A stretch of 64,000 bases of DNA from Typha latifolia (lineage: Eukaryota; Streptophyta; Magnoliopsida; Poales; Typhaceae). Numbering within the stretch: the first letter of the stretch is position 1; each line of letters starts with the position of its first letter. Below, piece after piece: positions 36,470 through 50,300 of this stretch. The notes beneath the pieces were generated by a model that made no database searches, was not told the origin of the DNA, and saw nothing but the letters and a program-made list of their open reading frames with translations. Both the position numbers and the translations under genes were made by a program. Where the stretch lies: contig CM034106.1 in the NCBI GenBank assembly GCA_019914945.1, positions 10,416,501-10,480,500 on the forward strand. The letters run 5' to 3'.

Positions 36470-37636
36470 CACATAATGCAACATGGACATTCTTTGTGGA
36501 TCAGGATGTGTCTGGGCAGTAATAAGCAAACGTAGACATGTTGAGCAGCCCACACTTAGTGTAAGGTGGTTCGATGTACGATTTGATGCAAAAATCTCGG
36601 ACAGGAGGCATATTTTACCATCTCAGAGGTTCTTTTGTTTGTGAGAATTTAGCAATATTCTAATGAGTGATCGAGGAATCATGCATGTGGATGCCAACAT
36701 GCCCACGTAAACAACATCTGATTATATCCCATAATAAAACCAACACAAAGTATATATATATATATAATGCGCTTTAAAATAATAGTTATATTATTATATG
36801 TAAGCACCACTTAAGGAATTTTTCTATAAAAAAGATGGAAATTTATTAATTAACTACAATGAGTGATTAGAGAATAAGCCCAAATTTTATATGTTTATAT
36901 TAGCCTCACAGTGGATGTGATTAACTTTACAAGATGATAAAAGCCACCATCTAAGAAGCTAGATAATCCAACTCTAGTTTGAGGGCCTCTGAAGTAAAGT
37001 TAGTGGAGAGCAGTACAGTAAAGTAACGTAAACTCTACGATCAATGTGGAGATATAAATACTACATTTATCTTCATTTAAAAAAAAAAATTTGAGCTGCA
37101 TTGTGGTTAATTGGTTTGTGGGTTCTAATAGCTCCACAAGGCCACATGCATCTTTCGACAATAATAACACAATCTACCACGCATACATGATGGATAAGAA
37201 ATCAAACAACTATGCAACGAGTTTATGGGAACCCACGACTTGCGTGGATCTCTTTTATTATATATTCTATCTCTTAAAACAAAAATTCTAAGATCCCTTA
37301 GATAAGGAACAAGAGGTCTACACTACCATCAGTCAACTGATTAATAAACATATTCCCTTTATCCTTCGGTTATATTGATCAACTTACATGCATTAATATT
37401 TGGAGTACTTTATATAACTATTCAAATCTATAGTCACGTAACTCTTCCTTGGTTACTCATAAAGATAATGGAAGGTGCAATGTTCCATCAACTATGCACA
37501 TCATTAGATCACGAGATATATACAATAAACAACTATTATAAAATGATTGGAGTGGTCATAAACAAATAGTCCTCTAATAATCCAAGAGGTTGTCGGGGTG
37601 ATAGATTATGTACTTATATATGGGCAAATGACAAGC

Positions 37637-37671
<35 letters not shown>

Positions 37672-37676
37672 CACAC
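37637..37676. repeat. (AT)14(CA)n microsatellite
   Basis: AT run 37637-37664 followed by a CA run. Confidence 0.9.
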
Positions 37677-38506
37677 TTATACTTAGTGGTATTAATAACT
37701 TCTCCTACAATATTTGCCAACGTGGAAGGAAGGTATGGTTGATGAGCTAATTTGGTGCATGAGAATGCTAAAACTTTCAAAACTTAGGCACCTTCAATTA
37801 TACTAATATTCTAGCATGGATCCCATGCAATTTGGTGAGAAAAATTGGGCAAAGTATATAAAAAAAAAGTCGGTGAAATTTATTTTTTAAAAAAGTACGC
37901 TATTATTATAATAATAATAACTATTAGCCTATCACACCTAACTTGATTAACGTCTTGTTATTATATAGATTAAATTAAATTAACTATATCTCTATTCGAC
38001 TCACCTCGTTGGCCTCTCTAGCTCTCTCCCAACGGCAAATTTGCCAAGATATTTTAACTTCTCATTTTTCAAAGAGAATATTTATATATTTTATTCAAAG
38101 TGAAAAAAATAGGGGTCCAATGATATAGCAGAGTGCTCAAAGTAATAAAACAAAATATAGGGTCTAAATTATAAATCTTTTAGTAGATTGTTTAAACTTT
38201 GGATTTATTTGATATAATAGTACACGTAAGACTTGTATAAGCGCCGACGTTGACTAGTTAGAAAGTCTTTTTATCTTATACGACCAAACTGACCTCCAAA
38301 GTCCAAATTAAGTTCCTGTTTAGGCTTTGTAGGGGTAACTACGTAATTTAAACGGAGTTGTAACTAATAGGGGCCTACGTGGACATCTCCTTTGCCGTTA
38401 AATTTCTAAGATGACGAAGGGAAAAAATCGGATCAAAAAATAATAATCAACACAGCTGTGTGGAATCGCGGGGGCCACAAATATTTGCCACCCATCCCCC
38501 TAACCT

Positions 38507-38525
38507 CCCCCCCCCACCCCACCCC
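38507..38525 (-). repeat. C-tract; G-quadruplex motif on minus strand
   Basis: C9, A, C4, A, C4 on the plus strand. The minus strand therefore carries three G-runs of 4, 4 and 9 within 19 nt, enough for four G-tracts. Confidence 0.75.
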
Positions 38526-38884
38526 AACCTACCGTAGATCCAACAAGAAGCGGTCTTGCTTGCGATCGGGGCCGTTCGTACGATGCTTCCAAAGATGGAT
38601 ATGGGAAGAAGTGACGGGGATCCCTATGTCGAGGCGCTATCTGATCCGGGCCATCGTGCCTGGGTGGGTCCATAAATTTGGACGGTTCTGATCAATGGGC
38701 CCTGCACTTTGTTTTTATCCACCCAATATTGTCCTGACGCAAGTGAATTTAACAGTTTGAACCCTCAATTTTCGTTATTTAAAGTGACAAAAATATAATT
38801 TTTTATAATTCAAGGGTTGGACAAACTTTACTTAATATTTTATAAGTTATCTAGTCTAGACTTTAAGTTATATGCATCGTTGAA

Positions 38885-39035
38885 CAATTATTTTGAACTA
38901 AACGTCGCCCTATCAACTATTCTTCCAACCCAACCGCATCGGTGAGCTAATAAACCACTAAATAATTTTTTTCATAATAATTATTTATAGTTGAAGTCGA
39001 TCTCATAACCTCTTTAGTTATGAAAAGTTATCTAT
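38885..39035 (-). repeat. Dispersed repeat family, copy C (inverted)
   Basis: Read on the minus strand it matches copy B in order: GAGGTTATGAGATCGACTTC, then TAAATAATTATTATGAAAAA, then AATTATTTAGTGGTTTATTA and a GGTTGGGTTGGAAG block. It lies 12 kb from copies A and B and in opposite orientation. Confidence 0.7.
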
Positions 39036-40117
39036 CACCTCTATAAAGTTGGTTGGTTGACAAAAATATAATTATTGTTAAACTTGGAGAGTAGATCGAA
39101 ATGTTTCAAACTCATTTGGTGAAAAGATAAAACATATCTTACAAGCAAAATATTCGGAGAACTAATTAGATAAAAATACAGGATTTTAACTGTAAACTTG
39201 CTTAAATAGGGTTTTAGATGCAAATTTCCCGTTCCGGATTTAGTGATTTACTATAATCGCCGAGGTGTACGCCAACAGAGGCGTCAACAAAGCGGGCACG
39301 AGGAGAAGTCGAGGAGTTGTTGGTCAAATTCTCCTCTCCTCGTTGACCCAATAGCCCGAGCACGCGGTACAAGTCTTTTGGACTGCTGTTGGATAAAGGC
39401 GAGAGGATAAACTACACCTTAGGTTGTAGGAACTCCCCTTCCAGCCATTCATAGACTGCCGTGTACTCTCTGCATGTTTTCTCTGCTGTTGGATTAGCCT
39501 AATTATCTTAATTCCACGCACTTATCTTTAATACACAAGCAAATGAGCAATACGACTAATATGTACGTATTGTAATCAAATATCGCCATCTGAAATAAAA
39601 CTTTACCATTTTGGACCTACTCAAAGTCTTCTTTCTTACGGGGTTGATCCACGTGGCACTCTTACATGGACATGTATAATTAAAAACCATAGAAAATAAA
39701 GAAAGTCAAAAGTTCCAAATACCATAAGATTATATTAAAATTTTGCAAATTTCATTTAGCTAAATAAACATCCAATTTGACCATTTATTTTCACACATGG
39801 ATTAGGTGAAATGAAGAATACCTTCATGCAAAAGAGAATTCGTAGAAATTATAAATAGGGGCAATATTTCATCTACTAATTAATTATTGAGTCAATTTTT
39901 ATAAAATTTCAAAGATTGGCTCAGTCAAAATGCCTTTAAGTAATAAATGCAATATAAATTTATAGAGAAGTGCCGGGTAATTTCGTTTACGTAATCAGAT
40001 TGGTCTACTTTTAGCAATATCTCTAAGTTTATATTACAGTGTTAAATAATATGTCTTCATGTGGTTAATTTATGCGGGGCATATATAGAAGTCTATAAAA
40101 AAAATTATATTTAAAAG

Positions 40118-40121
<4 letters not shown>

Positions 40122-40167
<46 letters not shown>
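40122..40167. repeat. (AT)23 microsatellite
   Basis: Uninterrupted 46-bp AT run, the longest in the window. Confidence 0.95.
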
Positions 40168-40171
<4 letters not shown>

Positions 40172-41135
40172 CTCTTGAGCTCCAATGAAGTATTAGTAGA
40201 ATTAGTCACTTGTTCGGATTATTGATTATGTATTAGGCTTGTAACCTTCTACTACTATTTTTTTTTTCTCATCAACACTGCGGAGTTATGAAATAAAAAA
40301 AAAATAAACAGCTATCTTATACTAGATTAATTTTCTAAAATTCTCATAACCCAGATACATAAATAAGGGAAGATCAGGTAAAAAAAACACTGTGGTCCTC
40401 TAGATGTTGAACCACTTCTTGTGATAGGGAAATTTGAAAAAAAATACAAATAAAAGAAGATATTTAGTATCGCAGTGGTGATTGAGATATCTAATTCTAT
40501 ATCTTCAAATGGTTACCTTAATCTTTATCCTCTATTTGATTTCATTTTAATTTAGTGCTTATTTGATACTTAATTTAGGTGCTACAGAACAATAATTTAT
40601 ATATTTTTTTAAGTTGATAAATTTTTGATTTAGGATCTTTACTCTGATAACATGATAGCTCATCAATTATTATAAAAGCTTAAATTGTTGGAGAATGGTA
40701 ATTTTATATTTTATATTATAAAATAGGTTACTCGTTACAATATGTAACAGGAGTGTTAATTCACCAAATCTTATCATTTAGCACTAACAAAAGGTGATTA
40801 GTGCTTCTCACCTACTAATAAAAAAGACAAAATCCCCCGAATGGGTCCTATCACTCCATTGGCTAACGCATCACCCCAGGTGGCCCAGATACAGGATCCG
40901 CTACAATGCATGGTTGGTGATAAGCATAGTGGAATTAAACATCTCATCCCCATTGACTTAGATTAATTGGGGTTGAAGGAATAATAGTATAATAGCCAAG
41001 CGATGACGTGGGGGGGCATGCAATAGGAGCAGCACAGTAGAAGGGACCAAAGTTAGGGGTGTTCTGGTCATTTCGTAAGGGGTATTTTCGGATGAGATTT
41101 TGGCAGGCAGCCAGCCAAAACGAGCAGCAACTGCA

Positions 41136-41203
41136 GAGGAGAGAGAGACGTAGAGAGGGGAGAGAGAGAGAGACGTAGAGAGAGAGAGAGAGGAAAGAGA
41201 AGA
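41136..41203. repeat. GA-rich leader of the WD40 gene
   Basis: GAGA runs separated by two copies of AGACGTAGAGAG on the sense strand, in the presumed 5' UTR or proximal promoter. Confidence 0.7.
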
Positions 41204-41834
41204 GGCTTAGAGGAGCCCACCGTCTTCCCTCTTAAACCTCATCCTCCTTTTAGCTCATTGGGTTGCTGTTTCGATTCTTTAATGGCAGCTTGTTGAGCTC
41301 TGTAGACCAAGTTCTTGTAGTCTTGCTCGAGGAAGGGAAAGAAGTGGAGGCGAAGAAGGTTAGGAATCCGAGGGCTTGGGATCTTAGGCTTGACGGTCTT
41401 TTCCACGCGTTTAACATGGGCGGCCAGGTGAGAAAGCTCTTATCTTCACTTCCCTCCCGTTTCTGGAATTATTTTTTTTTTCTTCTTCCTCTTCTTCTTT
41501 TTTCCTTGTGTTCTTAAAATTTTCTCGTCAAAATCGTGTTCTCCTTGTAATATTTTTCAATGGGTCTCTTTTGATTTCGGTTTCTGGGCACGTTCTCCCC
41601 TCAATCGGCTCCGGGATTTGGATTACTGCTACGGTCTCGGAGGAGGATTAAATCCATTGCGTTTTTGAGATTTGGGAGATCTGCAACTGAATGATTTAGA
41701 TTTTTCCCCATTTTCTTACTCTTCTTTCCCTGTTGCCATGGAGAAAATCAAGGGCTTTGCCGGCTATTTATAGGGACATTGGACTATTCTCTAAAATGGG
41801 GTTTTCTCCTGTTAATTTTTGTAGTAAGACCACC

Positions 41835-44800
41835 ATGAATCAGAGTCATCTGTTCCGAGGTGAAGAGGAGGAGGAGGACTTGTTCTTCGACTCACGGGAG
41901 GAAATCTCGTCGGCGTCTGATTCATGTCCCGGAAGCCCGCTGAAACATGATGCAAATGATGCTGGAAATTTCATCAGTTGGGTTTCGAGCAATCCTCGTT
42001 ACCAGGTCTGGACTAATAATCTTGAGAGCGTACGTGAACGCAGAGATAAGTTCATTAGATTAATGGGTTTGGACTCCATTGATCATGATGGTGAGCTCAA
42101 GGCCGACGATGAAATTGTGCCTGTTGAACTTGATGGCAAGCTTGAGGCAGACGTTGGAACACCGTCGTATATCAAGAGAATCATGTCAGGTAAGGAAGCC
42201 GACGTTGGAACCCCTTGCTCGGATATTCGACCTTCTGTGTCTAGTTGGTCCACCGAGCAGCCTAGTACATCGGATTTTGGAGATTCCGAGGAGAGTTTTG
42301 AGTACAGAATCAAGAACTTGGATGATGGTACAATGTTTATTGCTCATGAGTGGGCTAAAGATGGAAGTTTAAGGAGTCTTCGGGAAGTTGGCTCAGATCG
42401 AATGGTCTCACTTGCTGAATTTGAGAGAAATTTTGGCTCCTCTTCATTCATCCAACAGCTTATGCGACGAGAAGATAGTGCTTCAAGTAAATCAGACAGG
42501 GTGGTGAGTAGGAGAAGGATTGGATGGTTGAGGAGGTTGGGTATCAGGGCTTGTGTTGTCCCTAGTGAAGATGATGAAATTAACTCAAGCATCACTGATT
42601 CTAATCGGAGTAGCAGTGGTACTCTTGAAAGAGTCAAAGTTCGCTCATATAAGAAGAAATCCAAGGAACTATCTGCAGTCTACAAGGGGCAAGATATCAA
42701 AGCACATGATGGTACCATCTTGACCATGAAATTTAATCCTGATGGCCAATATTTAGCCACTGGAGGGGAAGATGGAGTTGTGCGTGTTTGGCATATCATG
42801 CAATGCAAAAGAACACATGAATTTGACATTCCTAAAGATGATCCATTATGCATATATTTTACAGTCAATGACAATTCTGAATTAGCACCTGTAAACATCA
42901 GTGAAGAGAAAAATGGTAAGCACAGTAATATTAAGAGAACTACGGATTCAGCTTGTGTTGTAATTCCATCCAACATCTTTCGGATATCCGAGGAACCGTT
43001 GCATGAGTTTGCTGGGCATAATGGGGATGTTTTGGACCTTTCATGGTCAAAAAATAAGGTTCGCTTTATCAGAGAATTCATCTCAGTTTAACTGTAGGAT
43101 ATAACATTCCATAATTTAAAATTTTCTAAAGTGCATGAAATGTTCTCTGCAGTATTTACTGTCATCATCTACTGATAAAACGGTTCGCTTGTGGCAACTT
43201 GGATTCAATAGCTGCCTCAAAGTTTTTTCCCATAATGATTATGGTAGGAGATTCTCCTTGCCATGCTGCTTGCATCTACTCCTGAGTATGATTGCTTTGC
43301 TCTCTTCAGTTTGTTCTAATAGCTTTATTTTTATTTTCTTCTATGCAGTAACATCTGTTCAGTTTAACCCTGCTGACGAGAACTATTTCATTAGTGGGTG
43401 TATTGATGGCATAGTTCGTATCTGGGAGATTTGTAGATGTCATGTTATAGACTGGACTGATAGCAAAGAAATAGTCACTTCAGTGTGCTACCGTCCAGAT
43501 GGGAAGGTATTTATATCTGGTAAATTTACACAAAACTGGCAGTGATAGAATTTAATGTAGATACATCATTCTGCCTGTCTTTTGTAGGGAGGAGTAGTTG
43601 GCACCATTACAGGAAATTGTCGCTTTTATGATGTATCAGGTACAGAATTAATTAGTGTATTTTATGTGAAGTTTCTTTTGTAGATGATCTTGCTTCTTTG
43701 CTACAGGGATTAATCTTACTTTTGCGTATTTTTGCTTGGACTTATACTTGTTAATATTCAGAATTTCGGATAAGACATTCGCTTACACAACAATGCCCTA
43801 GAGTTGTTGTCTAAAGATATTCGTATCTGTTCTTTTAGTCAGCCCTTAATTGGTCACTATCAAGTAGTATAGTCTGTGAATCTAATCTTGTAATTGCATT
43901 AAATGATTTCATACTTGACACTGAAACTTAGTGATGTTACGTTAGTTTGACACTGACCTCTGTTTGTACCTGTCTCTCTTAATCAATTATGTCTAGGAAT
44001 TTTTTGTGCTATATTGCATTTAACAGAATAAACTGACAAGAAAAGACAGTGTTCCTTATCAATAAAAGTTTAAATTTGTTGTACTGCATTAGATTTTGAG
44101 AACCATAGATCATATACTTACATTATTGAGCTCATGTATTTCCCACTTAATTTTTTTTTCCCGTTTTACCATGCTGTCTCATTCCACTTGGTCCATGTTA
44201 TGAGCTAGTTCAATCATGCTATCCCGATTATTGTTCGTTGATAGCACTGTCCATCATTAGAGTAAACAAGTTCCTTATGCTTACACTATCCAACCACTCC
44301 AGATTTTCTCTTTATCTGTGCATCTGAATGGTAGTCATGGGCTGTAGATTGCAAATGAATTTCTGCTAATTAACTCTTCTATTTTGCTGATTATGTTCTA
44401 TTTTTTCATTGACGCACATCTGCTTGACTGATCGAATTTCTTTGGCTTGGTTCAGATAACCATCTACAACTAGAAGCTCATGTCTCACTACAGGGTAAAA
44501 GGAAGTCGCCACACAAGAGAATCACTGGCTTTCAGGTACCTTCATACAAATATCTGCCTCTTTATTTTGTATGTACTCTCTTTAGTCCTTCAAGGTTTAT
44601 CTTTGAGTGGTTCTAATTTGTGTGCAGTTCTGTCCGAGTGATCCTAAAAAATTAATGGTAACATCTGCTGACTCACAAATTCGTGTTCTTCATGGGGTTG
44701 AAGTGGTCTCTAAGTACAAAGGTATAAATTTGTCTATCAGCTTAAATCAGATTTTGTGCTAAAATTCCAGTGTGGCAATATCACTTTCCGTATCCACAGG

Positions 44801-45386
44801 ACTGCGGAATACTGCTGGCCAGGTAACTGCATCATTCACTCCAGATGGAAAACATATTATTTCTGCTAGTGAGGACTCCATCAATATCTGGAACTTTGTT
44901 AACCAAGATGCACCGATTTCGGACCATGTAAAGAGCACATGGTCTTGTGAGCGTTTCTTCTCCAGTCATGCTTCTATTGCAATACCTTGGAATGGCTTGC
45001 AGACCAGGACCTTTGTTTCTGTCACCTCAGAAGTTATCCCATCGCATCACGATGTCTTAAAGGATTTCCCCAGCGCTCTGGAGATTGCATCTGATTGTCA
45101 TGGAGAAGATTCATTTGGCCACAATATTATTTGTCTATCACCTTCTAGTTTCACTCTCAGACATGAGTTCTTATCAGAGTTTCTTCCCAAGGGATCAGCA
45201 ACATGGCCAGAGGAAAAGCTTCCATCCAGCTTGATCGGTGCATCTACCTTGTGCAAATCGCAGTATAAGTTCTTAAAGACTTCTTGTCAGAACTCTTCCC
45301 ATGCCTGGGGCCAAGTGATAATTACTGCAGGATGGGATGGGTGCATCAGATCCTTCCAGAATTATGGGTTACCTGTACATCTGTGA
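41835..45386 (+). CDS. WD40 repeat protein, WDR44-like, 761 aa
   Basis: Exons: 41835-43058, 43153-43243, 43349-43506, 43588-43639, 44456-44535, 44628-44721, 44800-45386; all phases join. The N-terminal third is acidic and Ser-rich ([20 protein letters not shown]), with the plant-family block [17 protein letters not shown] at about 155-175. WD40 repeats start near residue 288 ([33 protein letters not shown]) and continue through [64 protein letters not shown] and [12 protein letters not shown] to the last blade ([20 protein letters not shown]). Animal WDR44 is a Rab11 effector; the plant function is unknown. I start at 41835 because TTTTTGTAG at 41824 is a good acceptor for a leader intron; an unspliced ATG at 41796 would add 13 residues. 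Confidence 0.92.
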
Positions 45387-47387
45387 CTTTCATTGGCCGA
45401 TGCATGATTGGTTGCGACGCCTTATATACTGCAGCTCACATGGCCACTACAAAAACTTTTCGTCTTCTTTTCTCACAGAGGTGTAGGGATGAAGTTGACA
45501 CTGGTCCAATTTATCATGACACCGATCGAAGGATCACATGTCTGGTGCTCCCACTCAATTGTACATTCGACCAGAACTGTACGTAAGCTGGTGGTCCTTC
45601 AAGATCTCAACATCACCATCAGATTGTGGCAGGCCCCCAAGAAGGTTGATCCCCTCTGTGGACCTGTGCAGTGTAAGGTGGGACTGGGAGTTTATTCCTT
45701 CTCGTTTCTTGCTTTTGTGTCCTTCAGATCTCCTTGATCTATAGACATTTTGTTCAAGTGTTAGTGAAGCATCCTCGTTGCCTAAATCAAGTGGTGGACG
45801 AGGGCGATTGGAGAGTTCAAATGTACTGTTGGATAGATATAAATTGCATGTAATTATACATATTCATTCATTTAATCAATTGTTCTTGGTCTATATGATG
45901 CTTATTTTCTGATTCCATATATAGGGAACTTGTGCTTGTGGTAGACATATTCATGTGTCTGTGGGGGACATTGTGGAGCTCTAATGGATGGAGCTGATGT
46001 AAAGTTGTCTTGTGAAATTCTGATTGGTTTATGATTCTTTGTAATTTGTATTACCACTTGCCTCACTGTTTTGGAATCAGGCATTTATGGACCTTGTGAT
46101 TAATTTTCTGGAGCTTTTTATAAAAAAAAAAAAAATGATGAATACTTATACTTTGACTACTTATCCTGCATTTGAGTTTTTAAAGGATGTCTATTTACCA
46201 AGCCTTGCATCTGTATCTGTTTTTTATTCTTTTTGCAATTACTGCTCTACTTCTAATCAATGACCATACGTGGTATTTTCTTAATCTATTTATCTTCCTT
46301 TTGCCCTATTACATCAGCCACAAATTTCAGAACTGCCATTGAAGGTTGAAACTAGTACTAACGTTAAGCATTGCACTATTACATCAGCCAAAAGTTCCAC
46401 TACTCTTAATTTTGCATTGCTTTTGAATATAATGACTAGTACAAACGTTCAGTATGTTATACATCGTTTGTCTTATCTAACATATAATTAACCTTACGAT
46501 GAATTGGTAATCTAACATGGTAGAGAGAGAGAGACAGAGAGAGGTGTATAGCTAAGCAGAAAAAAACATGGAGAGGGATGGATACTGTTATCATCTCCTG
46601 TTAGGTATAAACGAGTGGGCCAAGTTGAAGAATGCCTAGTTCCTTTCAGCTGGCCTCCTCTGGTGGCTGGGAAAGAGGAAGGACGGCTGACAAATTGAGA
46701 GAGAGCGATAGAAAAGATAGGGACAGAGATAGAGAGAATAGTGAAAGATGTAGATAGATATGTGCACTGCTAAATTTATTTTCGAGGTCCATCTAATCAT
46801 TTGCTTTTGGATAAAGAAAGATTTGGATGATAGTTAGTGTCGTTTATTTCAAATTACTCCGCTCAATGAGATTCCAAGTCCCAAGTCCCAAGTCCCAAGT
46901 CCCAAGCAACACATAGAAAAGGATCAGACAGAAACTATCAATAGACAAGTCAGTGTTACATGCATCACTCCATTTTGATGTAAAATATGACATAATGCTA
47001 TGCTCGCCAATCTTTGTCTCCTGTCCTTGGAAGTTTATTAGTGATTTCACTCACTCATCCATCTCTATTTTTGATCTCGTTTGAACACCAAAGTGAGGTA
47101 CTTTTTTCAAGTTCTCAACATTGGAACATCATGCACATAAATAGGACATCAAAGGATGCTTAAGTTTCACAGTAACAACCAATACATAAACCATATTTGA
47201 TAGATTTGCACACTGACACATCCACAAAGACATGAGAAAAGTGGGACTAGCATTCGATTATGGATTAGAATTTGAAGAAATAATTGATCAGCATCACATT
47301 ATGATTATGCAATTTTAAGCTGATTGGAAGCAAGCAGATTTTACAACAAATGAGAGAGCGGAATGGTGAAGAACTTGGCATATACAA
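45387..47387. other. Convergent 3' flanks of WD40 and METTL17-like genes
   Basis: 45387-46100 is the probable WD40 3' UTR; overlapping 60-109-codon frames here are continuations in other frames and not genes. A poly-A stretch lies near 46120. GA-rich patches at 46520-46760 and a heptamer repeat at 46874 are the only structures. Confidence 0.5.
46874..46906. repeat. Tandem heptamer (CCAAGTC)n
   Basis: Four perfect copies of CCAAGTC plus CCAAG. It is seven bases long like the plant telomere unit but unrelated in sequence. Confidence 0.9.
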
Positions 47388-50300
47388 TTAAAATGGCCAG
47401 AGGTCACCCCAAAGCGATTTGCGAGCCTGCCGGTGTAAGGTAGGGTTTTTACTTTGAGTTACCACCACACGATCAAAGGCGCCCTCCGACCCATCTCTTT
47501 TGATGGCTCTGCAGACATCCATCTGTATTTGTCGACCTCTCCGTACTGGTGAGTAGACAATCCTACCCCAACCACTTCCTAAATCCGCATGTACTTCCTC
47601 TTCTTCCTCTTCTTCATGCTCATGGAACAGACTGGTTTCCGTCATGTCTGAAGCATATGGGATCAGATCATCTTCAAATGGGGTTTCTTCATCCTCAGTT
47701 TCGAATTGATCCTCTGATGAAGGAAGAAAGAACAGTAAAACCAATGAGATAAAATAACACAACAATGCAATCGGTAATAGATGAAACTAATTAGGTCACT
47801 GATGCATAAGGAAAACATTGAGATTCCAGAAGACATCAAGATATGAGAAAATAAATTAAAATTAATACTAAAATATGTTTCATCTGGTACATCACACCCA
47901 GAGGAATTATTAAGTCATCACTCCATGTTCAAATCACTGGCTTGTGAAACAAGGACAGCAGCAAGTTATCCTAGTGTAACAATTTGACATAGACACTGTT
48001 CAATTCAATATTATCTATAACAGACCATCATGCCTTTTACAAACAATGTCATGAAATCATTGATAATATTCACAGAACCTGAACATTGTGAATAGCTAAT
48101 TACCGTAGTCAATAATAAGATCCTCAGGGTTTCTCTTAGCATTCCTTTCTTTGAGTGTCTCGAATTCCATACCATCAAGTGGCCAAGCCTCCCTATTAAA
48201 GAGAACGGCCACATAACATCAGTCTGATAGAGTATGGGTATATGACAAAAAATGAACATTCAAGTAAAGTATTAAGGAAATATTTTTAAACAAAGGATGT
48301 CATATGACAGCAAATCAACTATATGTTTGTAATGGTGTTTAAGCTATGTACAATTTGTTTGAAAACTGTTACTTGTATCTTGTCACAGTAAATAACAAAA
48401 AACAAAATCATCTCTAATTTATTCATCAGAAGAAAAAAAAAACAACTTAAACAAAATTGCACAAGATTACACTTCAAATTACTAAGATTCAATAAAAAAT
48501 AACAGGATGCAAGCAATTAAAAAAAGAGAGTTTAATTCTCCAAATTTTTAGATCTTTAAATGCTCAAATTTCAGAATAGAAACCTAAAGACAATGTTCCA
48601 AAAGGTTTCCTTGCCAATGGCCTAAGATCCAGAGTTGCTAAGTTCTTACTGTGGTCGCTTCCCCCGACGTAACGCAACATAGCAGAATTTCTCATCCTCA
48701 AAACCACGCAGTGGTTCACCCTTGGACCGCTGAGCAAAACTGAATATATTAGAAAATTTATAAAATCTTAGCTACCTTGAGATAAAAGGAGACAATAACC
48801 ACATCTTGAAATGCCAAATAACAAAACAAAGGATACACCGGATTATGAAATATAATGACAACTCAGTATATCACATTTGCTGTTGATGTGACATAGGTAA
48901 AGAAATGAGAAATTTTACGAGATAGATTATTTGACAATCAACTAGCAAAATATTCAACTTGAATAAAAAAGATACAATGTACAATCACATGAAAAGATAC
49001 AGACCTTATAGGCACGCTGTGAAGATGTCCTCTCCAAGCGTTGAACAAAGTGGCAATATTTATTTGTGTTCTCCAAGGGACAACGCCCATCATGAGGGCA
49101 CTGATAAGGAACATCAATTCAGTTGCTGACTCCGAGAATATCCACCAAATAAAATGAAAAAAACTATGAGAAACTTTAAGAAACTTACAGGAGCAACAAC
49201 AAATGCACCGCTCTTTAATGAGGCTTTGTTGACAGCTATACTCTTTACATCATTTGAAATCTTATTTGATGAATTTTCGCTTTTGCGGCATTTCTTGATA
49301 TGTCAATAAATGATGTAATGAAGGTGAATAAAGAGCTAGACATTATCAAATTTTAATAATTGCCAGAGTAAAGGGTGAATAACTTGAAATGAACTTACCC
49401 TCTTTGCCATCCACAGCAGATAAGAACGCATTTGGCAAATAATTTTTGAACCATGAGGAGTTCCAGGCTCTAATAAAACCTAAACAATGTGTTGCAATTC
49501 GAATGAAGAATAAACCCGCCTTCAAAATTACACAAAGTACAAAGCCACTAAAGTAGAAGAACAAAAGATGACCTTTACATCCGAAAAGCTGCAAAGGGCT
49601 GACTGTATTATTGTGTTAACTACATAGGTATGCCATAATCCAACGGTCGGTACTGGGATGTGCAAGTGACATACCACATAAAGACCCTCCACTAACATTG
49701 ATCAAATACAGCACCCGTAAAACCATTGCTTTAATGATATATAGACAAGTTAACTTAAATTTAATAATATATGATAAATATGCAAGTCGGGAAATGGTAG
49801 ATTTAGCCTGTGAATTGGTTTCTGCTCTTTTATAATGTAGAGTACCGTTTTTTCTCACTAAATATCCTACTTCTGTATGCCCAAATGCTCAGGAAATGGA
49901 ATGAAAACTGAAAGTGCATTCCAAATATGGAAAGGTAACAATACACAAAGTGATTCCTCAAAGCCTAAAGAGTAAAGCCAAGATAAGAATTGTCATTATA
50001 AGAAAGAGATATGACAAAAAAAATTTAGTTGATTGTACTTGCCTATTTGAAGTATATCATGTGTTCATGCAGTTTAACAAACTTTCAGAAAAAAAGGATG
50101 AGGTAGGATATTACTGAAGATCTCAAACAGAAAATGTAAGCGGTTATGGGCAAAACTATTAAAAGCCCCCTAAAGCAAAAGAAAATCTCAACTAATGACC
50201 GGATTCATATACAAATTTCAAGATAAAATAAATAGAACTACAAAATACTAAAACGATAAAAAAGAAAATAAATAGACAATTGATGGCAAAGCATACCAAA

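Noticed and set aside
45284..45737. 100- and 109-codon frames after the WD40 stop codon
   Set aside because: They partly overlap the last WD40 exon in other frames and have no WD40 or other domain; best read as 3' UTR.
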